Positions 57,735 through 64,000 of a stretch of DNA of 64,000 nucleotides are shown one piece after another. The notes beneath the pieces were generated by a model that did not search any database, had not been told where the DNA came from, and worked only from the letters and a program-made list of their open reading frames with translations. This DNA comes from Nocardioides sp. LHD-245 (lineage in GTDB: Bacteria; Actinomycetota; Actinomycetes; Propionibacteriales; Nocardioidaceae). The position numbers were made by a program, and so were the translations under genes. The stretch is from NCBI RefSeq assembly GCF_030929495.1, contig NZ_JAVFWN010000007.1:186001-250000 (forward strand), given 5' to 3'. The number at the start of each line of letters is the position of its first letter. Positions within the stretch are counted from its first letter, which is position 1.

Positions 57735-59222
57735 TCAGACCGCCGCCTGCTCGCGGAGCAGACCCTTGACCAGCTTGCCGACCGAGTTCTTGGGCAGTTC
57801 GGCGCGCACGTGGACCTCCTCGGGGACCTTGAAGCGGGCGAGCGAGCCGGCGCAGTGGGCGCGCAGCTCCGTCTCCGTCACGACCAGCCCGGGCCGGGTG
57901 GCGACGTACGCGACAGGGACCTCGCCGAGGATCGGGTCGGGCCTGCCCACGACCGCGGCCTCCAGGACCGCGGGGTGCCCGTAGAGGCACTCCTCGATCT
58001 CCTTCGGATAGATGTTCTCGCCCCCGCGGATGATCATGTCCTTGATCCGGTCGACGATGCGCAGGTAGCCGTCCTCGTCGATGATCCCGACGTCCCCGGT
58101 GTGCAGCCAGCCGTCGCGCACCGTGTGCCGGGTCTCCTCGGGCCGGCCCAGGTAGCCGCGCATCACGTTCGCTCCCCGGATCACGACCTCGCCGCGCGTC
58201 CCCGGCGGCAGCGGGTCGCCCGACGGGCTGACCACGGCGACGTCCTGTCCGGGCAGCGCGATGCCGACCGTGCCGGGCTTGCGCGGGCCGGCGACGGGGT
58301 TGATCGTCGAGGCGACGCTGCCCTCGGAGAGGCCGTAGCCCTCCACGAGGGGGACGCCGAAGCGCTCCTCGAAGCGCACGATCAGCTCGGCCGGCATCGG
58401 CGCCGCCCCGCAGACGACGAAGCGCAGCGAGGAGGTGTCGACCGGCCGGGTGGTCCGAGCCTCGAGGACCGCGTAGATCGTCGGCACGGCCGAGAAGTAC
58501 GTCGGCCGGTGGGTCTCGACCAGGTCCCAGAAGGTGTCCGGTGAGAACCGGGGCGCGACGACCACGTCGCCGCCGGCGCGCAGCGGCGACAGGGTCCCGG
58601 CGATCAGCCCGTTCGCGTGGAACAGCGGCAGGACCAGCAGGCTGGTGTCGGCCGCCGTCATCGTGAAGTGCTCGACCAGGGAGGCGCTCATCGCCGCCAG
58701 GTTGGCGTGGTCGAGCAGCACGCCCTTGGGGCGTCCGGTCGTGCCGCTGGTGTAGATGATCAGCGCGAAGTCGGCGGACGTCGCGACCGGGCCGGCGCCG
58801 GATGCCGGCACCGGGTCGGGAGCGGCACTCCCGTGGATCGAGGCCGCGTCGAGCCAGGCGATGCCGACCGACGTCGCCAGGTCGCGGGCCCGTTCGTCGC
58901 CCACGAGCACCGCGGCCGCCGAGTCCTCCAGCTGGTAGCGCACCTCGTCGTCGGTGAGGACGGCGTTCACCGGCGTCAGCGCGGACCCGCTGTACCAGGC
59001 GGCGAACATCGTGGTGACGATCTCCGCGCTGTTGGGCAGCAGCACCGCGACTGTGTCCCCGGGCGCGACGCCGAGCGCACCGAAGCGATCCGCGAGGCGT
59101 CGTACGTCGGCGGCGAAGGTCGCGTTGTCGAGGCTGCGCCCGCCGTCTCGCAGGCACCGGCCGCCCGGATCCCGCTCCGCACGCAGGAACGGGATCCGGG
59201 CCAGCTCGCTGACGGGGCTCAT
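57735..59222 (-). CDS. AMP-dependent acyl-CoA synthetase/ligase
   Basis: 495 residues, the usual length for the ANL family. The P-loop motif is IIYTSGTTGRPKG, followed by YGLSEGSV, the HTGDVGIIDEDGYLRIVDR adenylate-forming motif in pieces, and the C-terminal KNSVGKLVKGLLRE holding the catalytic lysine. It activates a carboxylic acid as an acyl-adenylate and transfers it to CoA. Lengths and motifs suit a medium or long fatty acid or steroid side-chain acid. ATG 59222 overlaps the DUF3556 stop by 4 bases, so the two are translationally coupled; this placement by an Mce importer suggests lipid or steroid activation. Confidence 0.88.
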   Translation of the reverse strand: MSPVSELARIPFLRAERDPGGRCLRDGGRSLDNATFAADVRRLADRFGALGVAPGDTVAVLLPNSAEIVTTMFAAWYSGSALTPVNAVLTDDEVRYQLEDSAAAVLVGDERARDLATSVGIAWLDAASIHGSAAPDPVPASGAGPVATSADFALIIYTSGTTGRPKGVLLDHANLAAMSASLVEHFTMTAADTSLLVLPLFHANGLIAGTLSPLRAGGDVVVAPRFSPDTFWDLVETHRPTYFSAVPTIYAVLEARTTRPVDTSSLRFVVCGAAPMPAELIVRFEERFGVPLVEGYGLSEGSVASTINPVAGPRKPGTVGIALPGQDVAVVSPSGDPLPPGTRGEVVIRGANVMRGYLGRPEETRHTVRDGWLHTGDVGIIDEDGYLRIVDRIKDMIIRGGENIYPKEIEECLYGHPAVLEAAVVGRPDPILGEVPVAYVATRPGLVVTETELRAHCAGSLARFKVPEEVHVRAELPKNSVGKLVKGLLREQAAV

Positions 59223-61042
59223 GCGTTCGCCGTCGGGGCGGGCGCCGGCAGCGGCGTCGGCGGGACGGCCGGTGCGGAGTCCGGGTGGTACTCCGGGTGC
59301 CGCCAGGTGACCTCGGTCGGAACGGGGCCGTTGGGGAGCCACGGCTGCTCCCTGACGCAGTCGGAGACCAGCCAGGTGCCGCGCTCGACGATGCCGAGCG
59401 CCGCGTCCATCACGAAGTACTCCTGGGTGGGCTTGTGGATCGGCTGCGACTCCACCCAGACGACCACGAGCTCACCGGGCGCGAACGCGAGTCGCCTCTG
59501 CAGGGCCTCGATCAGCTGGTCGTCGTGCAGATGCCCGTCGCCGAAGTTCCAGCCGATGATCGAGTTGCAGCAGAACTCCGCCTCGCGCAGCGAGTAGGTC
59601 TCGTACTCGTCGCCCAGGTAGTTCTGCAGCACCGAGAACAGGCCACGGCCCTGACTGTGCATGGAGCGCCAGCTGAGCGTCATCTGCATGGTCATCTCGG
59701 CGACGTCGGGGTCGTAGCCCATGCCCTCGATCAGCTGGTCGATCTGGTTCTTCGCGGGGCGCTCGAGCTGGTTGAGCTTCGCCTCGGCGCCGGGCGCGAA
59801 CGCCCACGTGGCGGAGGCCCAGTTGCCGGCGTACTGCCGCATCGACGGCAGGAAGGACACCAGGTCGGGCCGCAGGTTGCCGAGCACCGGGAAGAACACG
59901 AGAGCGGCGACGAGGACCGGCAGCATCCAGGCCTCGCTGAAGTCGCCGATGCCGTAGCCGTCCCCGGCGAAGTGGCCGGCGAAGAGGAAGACGGCGACGT
60001 AGGAGAACAGGATGTTCCACTCCAGCGGCACCGCCAACGGGAAGGTCTGCGTGATGAACAGGTGGAAGAGCACCATCGAGCCCACGGCGAGCAGGGTGAT
60101 CGTCCAGTTCGTGCTGAATAGCAGGACGAGCGGCACGACGAGCTCGGCGGTCGTGCCGAGCACGTGGGCCATGAACCAGGCCAGTCGCGACGGGAGCAGG
60201 TCGTCCGGCAGCGCGCGGTAGTGCGCCCGCTTGAGGAACCTCGGCACGAACGGAGCGTTGGAGACCATCGGCGGGATGACGTTGAGGAAGTGGTGGTTCA
60301 CCTTGGAGATCGACGCGCCCACCCAGACGATCACGATGATCACCTTGGCCGCGACGATGAAGTCGGTGTACGTCAGCGTCGCGCCGGCGAGCGCGGAGAT
60401 CACCAGGATCGGCAGGTACTGCTCGCCGCGTGCGGCCAGGAAGAGCACCTTGTCGCGCAGGCCGCACAGCACGAGGAGCGCCGCGCAGAGGGCCATCAGC
60501 CCCGGCTCGACCATGGTCACGCCGAAGCCCTCGGGCCGGGTCCCGCCCGCCGCCGCGGCGTAGAGGAAGCTGGCGAGGGCGGCGAGGTAGAGCAGCACGT
60601 CGACGGGGGAGCGGTTGTCGCCCGCCGTGAACGGCACCTTGCCCGGCCACGGGGGCAGCCGGATGGTGCGGGGGCGCGCCCAGTAGCTGATGCCCCCGGT
60701 CATCGGCTTGAAGTGCGCCGCGAGCGGTCCCCAGGTGCCGCCGATGCCGAACAGCTCGAGGAACAGGGTCCACAGCACGAGCTTCTGGTAGATGATCGGC
60801 TGGTCCCACCACTGCCCGATCTCGAACGGTCCGCCGACATCGGAGGTGAGGGTCGCGAGGACGACGCCGCCGCCGACGTAGAGCACCAGCAGCTTCAGGA
60901 TGTAGATGGTGTGCACCATCTTCGGCGTGCCGAAGCCGTACTCGGCCCAGAAGGTGGCGAGCAGGCGGATCCGCTCCTGCCGCGGACGGGTGAGGAACTC
61001 CGCCGGGTCGACCGGCGGGGCGTCGGGGGTGAGGAAAGGCAT
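59219..61042 (-). CDS. DUF3556 integral membrane protein
   Basis: 607 residues with about ten hydrophobic segments and a C-terminal soluble part (about 460-590) containing NSIIGWNFGDGHLHDD and VWVESQPIHKPTQEYF. The N-terminal RLLATFWAEYGFGTPKMVH, in which GFG and PK are conserved in mycobacterial members, and the TGGISYWARP segment place it in DUF3556. These proteins are restricted mainly to Actinobacteria and have no known function. ATG 61042 is preceded by AAGGAG 9 bases upstream. Coupling to an acyl-CoA synthetase points to lipid metabolism. Confidence 0.83.
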   Translation of the reverse strand: MPFLTPDAPPVDPAEFLTRPRQERIRLLATFWAEYGFGTPKMVHTIYILKLLVLYVGGGVVLATLTSDVGGPFEIGQWWDQPIIYQKLVLWTLFLELFGIGGTWGPLAAHFKPMTGGISYWARPRTIRLPPWPGKVPFTAGDNRSPVDVLLYLAALASFLYAAAAGGTRPEGFGVTMVEPGLMALCAALLVLCGLRDKVLFLAARGEQYLPILVISALAGATLTYTDFIVAAKVIIVIVWVGASISKVNHHFLNVIPPMVSNAPFVPRFLKRAHYRALPDDLLPSRLAWFMAHVLGTTAELVVPLVLLFSTNWTITLLAVGSMVLFHLFITQTFPLAVPLEWNILFSYVAVFLFAGHFAGDGYGIGDFSEAWMLPVLVAALVFFPVLGNLRPDLVSFLPSMRQYAGNWASATWAFAPGAEAKLNQLERPAKNQIDQLIEGMGYDPDVAEMTMQMTLSWRSMHSQGRGLFSVLQNYLGDEYETYSLREAEFCCNSIIGWNFGDGHLHDDQLIEALQRRLAFAPGELVVVWVESQPIHKPTQEYFVMDAALGIVERGTWLVSDCVREQPWLPNGPVPTEVTWRHPEYHPDSAPAVPPTPLPAPAPTANA

Positions 61043-61163
61043 CGGGCTGGCTCCTTCGGGACGGACCGCCGCAGCGGTCCACCGACCGTAGGTTCGCGGG
61101 TGTGCTCCCGGTCACGGCCGCGACGACCGAAGTTCCGGCTCGGCTTCGTCCGTCGCCAACAAC

Positions 61164-61205
61164 GGCCCACGCCGGGGCCCACGCCGGCCCACGCCGGCCC
61201 ACGCC
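61164..61205. repeat. Tandem GGCCCACGCC repeats upstream of the HNH-associated-repeat gene
   Basis: Four copies of GGCCCACGCC (61164, 61176, 61186, 61196), the last three exactly adjacent and the first separated by 2 bases. They are followed by inverted GTGGGCC/CGACGTCGG elements (61213-61236) that can pair with the repeats. The whole 227-base gap between DUF3556 and the next gene has no other gene. Confidence 0.75.
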
Positions 61206-61257
61206 AGGTCTACGTGGGCCGACGTCGGGGCCGACGTGCCGAGGGTGGCGCAGTGGC

Positions 61258-61263
61258 TACGGT
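61258..61263 (+). promoter_or_regulatory. Putative -10 box (TACGGT) of the HNH-repeat/serpin unit
   Basis: TACGGT is 6 bases before ATG 61270. Its upstream side carries the GGCCCACGCC repeats, a possible regulatory region. Confidence 0.4.
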
Positions 61264-61269
61264 GGGTCC

Positions 61270-61668
61270 ATGCGGGTCCCCGAGTTCTCCGACGAGCAGA
61301 TCGCCGCCGATCTCGCCGCCGCGGCCGTCGAGCTCGGCGAGCCACTGACGGCCTCGGCGTACGACGGCTGGCAGCGCACCCGCGCTGCCGCGTCCCCGGC
61401 GCTGTTGATCCGCCGGTTCGGGTCCTGGAACGCCGCCTGCGCGCACGCCGGTGTCGCCACCAACAAGACCCGCTCGACGAGTCGTCGGTGGAGCGACGAC
61501 GACGTCGTCGCGATCGTGGCGCGCTATCTGGCGGCGTCGGGCAGCACCGGTGCCTTCGCCGACTACGCGGCCTGGGCCAAGGAGCAGGACGGCGTGCCCA
61601 GCGGCGCGACCCTGCGCCAGCGGTTCCCGTGGGCCGAGGTCAAGCGCCGGGCGCTGGAGCTGAGGTGA
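61270..61668 (+). CDS. Homing-endonuclease-associated-repeat protein
   Basis: 132 residues made of two repeats of about 60 residues. Each has the pattern seen in homing-endonuclease-associated repeat proteins (a helix, then W-x-x-T/A...FGSWNAACAHAGV and a second copy ending FPWAEVKRRAL). The repeats are thought to bind DNA and are found with or without a nuclease domain; here no nuclease motif is present, so it may be a DNA-binding protein. It overlaps the next gene by 4 bases. ATG 61270 follows a -10 box by 6 bases. Confidence 0.7.
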   Translation: MRVPEFSDEQIAADLAAAAVELGEPLTASAYDGWQRTRAAASPALLIRRFGSWNAACAHAGVATNKTRSTSRRWSDDDVVAIVARYLAASGSTGAFADYAAWAKEQDGVPSGATLRQRFPWAEVKRRALELR

Positions 61669-62810
61669 GCCCGGCGCTCGACCCGCGGACGGCGGCGGCG
61701 CTGCGCGACCACGCCGCCCGGCTCCGGGAGCGTCTGGACCTCGCCGAGGCGCCGATCCTGTCCGCCACCGGCCTGTGGCTGCTGCTGGCCGCGGTGGCGG
61801 AGACGGCCGACGGCCCGGAGGAGCGGGCCGCGCTGGAGGCGGTGCTCGGCGTACCGGCCGCGCAGGCGTCGGCGGCCGTGACCGCGCTGCTCGCCGACCC
61901 GCACCCCGCGGTGGGTGCCGCGCTCGGCGGCTGGGTGCGGCCCGACCTCACGCTCCGCGCGCCGGTGCCGGGGCCGGTTCCGGTCGGACCGCTGCCCGGC
62001 CAGGCGGCGCTCGACGCCTGGGCCCGCGAGCACACCCGCGACCTGGTCCGCTCGTTCCCGGTCCGGGTCGACGACCGCACCCTGGTCCTCCTCGCGTCGG
62101 CCCTGGTGACCGCGCCGCGGTGGCGGCAGCGGCTGGCGACCGGCCGCGACGGGCTGCTGGTGCTCGACCACGAGCTGCAGGCGATCGTGGCGACCGAGGC
62201 CGCCGGCCCGGTCGGCGTCGCCTGCCCGCCCAGTGACGACGGCATCGACGTCGTCAGCCTCGTCGCCGCTCCCGGGGTCGCCGTGGCCGACGTGTGGCGT
62301 GCCGTCGACGAGGTCGTCGCCCGCCGCCTGGGTGGGACACTCGCCCACGGCTCTCGTCCGTCCGTGCCGTGGGCGGACGGGCACGCGTGGCGGGTGAGTG
62401 AGGGCGTCGAGTCGTTCGCCGCCCGGCAGGCGCCCGCGGACGGGGCCGAGCTGTGGACCAGCCGGCTGCCGGCCTGGCACGCCGACGCGCGCCACGAGCT
62501 CACCGGCGCTCCGGGTGTCCTGGAGGTGGGGCGCGGCCTGGGCCGGCTGCTCCCGTCCGACGCGCTGGTCGACGGGCTCGACCTGCGTTGCGTGCAGGCC
62601 GCCACCGCGACCTACGACGCCGAGGGCTTCCGGGCCGCCGCCGTCACCGCGCTCGAGGTGCGCGCGGCCGGCATGCCGGCGTACGTCGAGCGCCGGGTCC
62701 GGCGGGTCGTGCTCACCTTCGACCGCCCGCACGCGGTCGTCGCGGTGGCCCGCGGCGACGCCTGGGAGGGCGTCCCCCTGTTCCATGCCTGGGTCACGCC
62801 CGGGCGCTGA
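61665..62810 (+). CDS. Divergent serpin-like protein without a signal peptide
   Basis: 381 residues, the serpin length. The N-terminal ILSATGLWLLLAAVAETADG and helix pattern resemble serpin helices A-B. The C-terminus has a serpin-like hinge, AEGFRAAAVT (consensus E-G-T-x-A-A-A-x-T, P16-P8), then a loop, and the closing FDRPHAVVAVARG and GVPLFHAWVTP, matching the serpin F-x-x-P-F and P-L-F-x-G-x-V-x-P strands. Serpins trap serine or cysteine proteases by loop insertion. The P1 residue is probably an alanine or glycine near VRAAGM. No signal peptide is present, so it would act in the cytoplasm. GTG 61665 overlaps the HNH-repeat stop. Confidence 0.55.
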   Translation: MSPALDPRTAAALRDHAARLRERLDLAEAPILSATGLWLLLAAVAETADGPEERAALEAVLGVPAAQASAAVTALLADPHPAVGAALGGWVRPDLTLRAPVPGPVPVGPLPGQAALDAWAREHTRDLVRSFPVRVDDRTLVLLASALVTAPRWRQRLATGRDGLLVLDHELQAIVATEAAGPVGVACPPSDDGIDVVSLVAAPGVAVADVWRAVDEVVARRLGGTLAHGSRPSVPWADGHAWRVSEGVESFAARQAPADGAELWTSRLPAWHADARHELTGAPGVLEVGRGLGRLLPSDALVDGLDLRCVQAATATYDAEGFRAAAVTALEVRAAGMPAYVERRVRRVVLTFDRPHAVVAVARGDAWEGVPLFHAWVTPGR

Positions 62811-62831
62811 GCCCTCCCGAGTGAGCGCGCG

Positions 62832-63455
62832 TCACGACGGCGGGTACGGCGCCGCCTTCAGCAGCGCCGCGAGGTGGGCGGCGTTGGCGGCCAGGGTCGC
62901 CGTCGTGGTCGCGGTCTTCTCCGGCTCCGGGTCGAGATCCTGGTAGTCGGTCGACTGCATCGCCTCGCCGACCCAGTAGGTCACGCCGTTCGCGGGGATC
63001 GTGAAGCCCACGTCGCTGAGCGCCTGGTAGACCTCCGCGGAGACGTGGTGGGCGCCGTCCTCGTTGCCGACCACGGCCACGCCCGCGACCTTGCCCGACG
63101 TGAGGATCCGGCCCTCGTCGTCGGTCTCGCCGAGCTCGGCGTCGAGCCGTTCGAGCACCAGCTTGCAGACCGACGACGGCTGACCCATCCAGATCGGCGT
63201 GGCGAGCACCAGGATGTCGGCGTCCAGCATCTGGCGCCGGATGCCCGGCCACGCGTCATCGTCACCCTCGTCGGTGCTCACCCCGAAGGCGACGTGCTGG
63301 TCGGCGATGCGCACCACGTCGCCCGCGACGTCGTGGCGGCGCAGCGCCTCCAGGACGCGCATGCCGAGCAGCTCGGAGCTGGATCGGGACGGCGAGGGCT
63401 TCAGGGTGCAGCAGAGCACGAGCGCGCGGAGCTGGTCGGTCGGTGTCTCGTCCAT
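62832..63455 (-). CDS. Flavodoxin-fold NAD(P)H-dependent oxidoreductase
   Basis: 207 residues. The N-terminal strand and phosphate-binding loop are LRALVLCCTLKPSPSRSSSEL, in which the T-L-x-P-S-P-S segment binds the FMN phosphate, and ILVLATPIWMGQPSSVCKLVLERLD matches the second flavin contact of NADPH-dependent FMN reductases. Such enzymes reduce FMN, azo dyes or quinones. ATG 63455 is preceded by a weak site. The next minus-strand gene ends 39 bases before its start. Confidence 0.82.
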   Translation of the reverse strand: MDETPTDQLRALVLCCTLKPSPSRSSSELLGMRVLEALRRHDVAGDVVRIADQHVAFGVSTDEGDDDAWPGIRRQMLDADILVLATPIWMGQPSSVCKLVLERLDAELGETDDEGRILTSGKVAGVAVVGNEDGAHHVSAEVYQALSDVGFTIPANGVTYWVGEAMQSTDYQDLDPEPEKTATTTATLAANAAHLAALLKAAPYPPS

Positions 63456-63494
63456 GCGCCGTGCGGTACCCGGTCGGGCCGGGAGGCACCCGGG

Positions 63495-63875
63495 TCAGCG
63501 CGCGATCGCGAGCAGGACGACGGCGACGGCCGGGAACGCGAGCTGGGTGAGCGCGGCGCGGGCCTTGTCGGGCGAGGAGAGCAGCAGGACCAGGCCGGCG
63601 GCGACCATGGACCCGGTGCCGCAGAACACGAGGGTGGCGCCGACCCGGTCGTCCTCGGCACCGAACGCCGCGATCCCGCCGGCCGTGATGACGGCCAGGA
63701 AGAGGTTGTAGAAGCCCTGGTTGAAGGCCAGCTCCTTCGTGGCCTCCGCCTCGGCCGGGCTGGTGCCGAAGGTGGCCCGGGTGCGGGCGCTGGTCCAGGT
63801 CAGCGACTCCATGACCCAGATGTATCCGTGGAGCAGGGCGGCGAGGCCGGCGAACGCCAGCGCGACGGTGGTCAT
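63495..63875 (-). CDS. DUF1304 membrane protein
   Basis: 126 residues with four hydrophobic segments (about 3-20, 52-70, 78-97 and 106-125). The family signature is visible as LAFNQGFYNLFLAVI, and the N-terminal AALLHGYIWVMESLTW also fits DUF1304. The function is unknown. ATG 63875 begins just before the first segment. It is a stand-alone minus-strand gene; the gap to the flavin reductase is 39 bases. Confidence 0.85.
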   Translation of the reverse strand: MTTVALAFAGLAALLHGYIWVMESLTWTSARTRATFGTSPAEAEATKELAFNQGFYNLFLAVITAGGIAAFGAEDDRVGATLVFCGTGSMVAAGLVLLLSSPDKARAALTQLAFPAVAVVLLAIAR

Positions 63876-63929
63876 CCGGTGATTCTCCCGTGCCCCGGCG
63901 CGCGCCCGCCAGCCTCGCTCAGGCCCGGG

Positions 63930-64000
63930 TCAGAGCAGGCCCTCCTTGTCGAGCCAGTCCTTGGCGATCGTCGCGGCGGGCAGCTGCTCGTCGACGCTGC
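63930..64000 (-). CDS. C-terminus of a probable glycine-betaine-type substrate-binding protein, truncated
   Basis: Only the last 23 codons are in the window, read on the minus strand: SVDEQLPAATIAKDWLDKEG and LL, then TGA at 63930-63932. The pattern (V-D, then P-A, then I-A-x-x-W-L) is typical of the end of OpuAC/ProX-type glycine-betaine or osmoprotectant binding proteins. This is weak evidence from a short fragment; another family with a similar end is possible. Confidence 0.4.
   Translation of the reverse strand, partial: SVDEQLPAATIAKDWLDKEGLL

Noticed and set aside
1..64000. CRISPR arrays, tRNA or rRNA genes, integrases and insertion sequences
   Set aside because: No regularly spaced repeats, no tRNA or rRNA signatures and no transposase or integrase motifs were seen in either strand by reading.

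Overview
The window comes from a very GC-rich, gene-dense actinobacterium. The best guess is Nocardioides or a close relative (Nocardioidaceae). That rests on the actinobacterial Mce importer, a decayed DUF222/HNH gene, a protocatechuate operon, frequent GTG starts, ATGA/GTGA stop-start overlaps, and many starts lying only 6-7 bases after a TAnnnT -10 box, which suggests leaderless mRNAs. No rRNA, tRNA, CRISPR array, intact insertion sequence or prophage was seen.

Layout. 1-5973: the tail of a TetR regulator, an alpha/beta-hydrolase fused to a LuxR helix-turn-helix, a DsrE-like protein, a 2-hydroxyacid dehydrogenase and a large LAL-type LuxR regulator. 5958-10469: one giant secreted protein full of Asp-rich calcium-binding repeats. 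10551-14416: ferredoxin-NADP reductase, a LysR regulator with a palindrome over its start codon, and phenylalanine hydroxylase divergent from an Lrp/AsnC regulator. 14584-15460: a HicA-like toxin with an unusually long HicB-like partner. 15785-24439: a type IV pilus cluster (pilin, PilT, PilB, PilC, three minor pilins including a 748-residue PilX-like protein, prepilin peptidase), followed by a broken DUF222/HNH gene.

25060-29603: small stress, membrane and housekeeping genes, including a cardiolipin synthase, a nine-residue-repeat protein coupled to an RDD membrane protein, and a low-affinity iron permease-like protein. 29625-35265: an IclR regulator divergent from pcaH-pcaG-pcaB-pcaD-pcaC-pobA, which together convert 4-hydroxybenzoate through protocatechuate to 3-oxoadipate. 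35429-38367: an MMPL exporter divergent from DUF302 plus a CsoR-family repressor, with two C6G6-type operators between them. 38444-40775: hydrolase, photolyase and a small membrane protein.

41002-54826: a complete Mce lipid-import operon with two YrbE permeases, an ATPase and six Mce proteins. It runs on without a gap into an MMPL/RND protein, a parvulin-type foldase and a small membrane protein. Facing it, 54834-61042 (minus strand) carries an FAD oxidoreductase, a PucR regulator, an acyl-CoA synthetase and a DUF3556 membrane protein, which fits lipid or steroid-like substrate metabolism beside an importer. 61270-64000: a homing-endonuclease-associated-repeat protein coupled to a serpin-like protein, a flavodoxin-fold reductase, a DUF1304 membrane protein and the 3' end of a probable substrate-binding protein.

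Most notable: the Mce operon with built-in MMPL and foldase genes, the cryptic serpin next to a nuclease-associated repeat protein, the giant Asp-repeat protein with a pore-former-like Ser/Thr strand region, the long-HicB pair, and three long hyphenated palindromes that each sit exactly between convergent genes.
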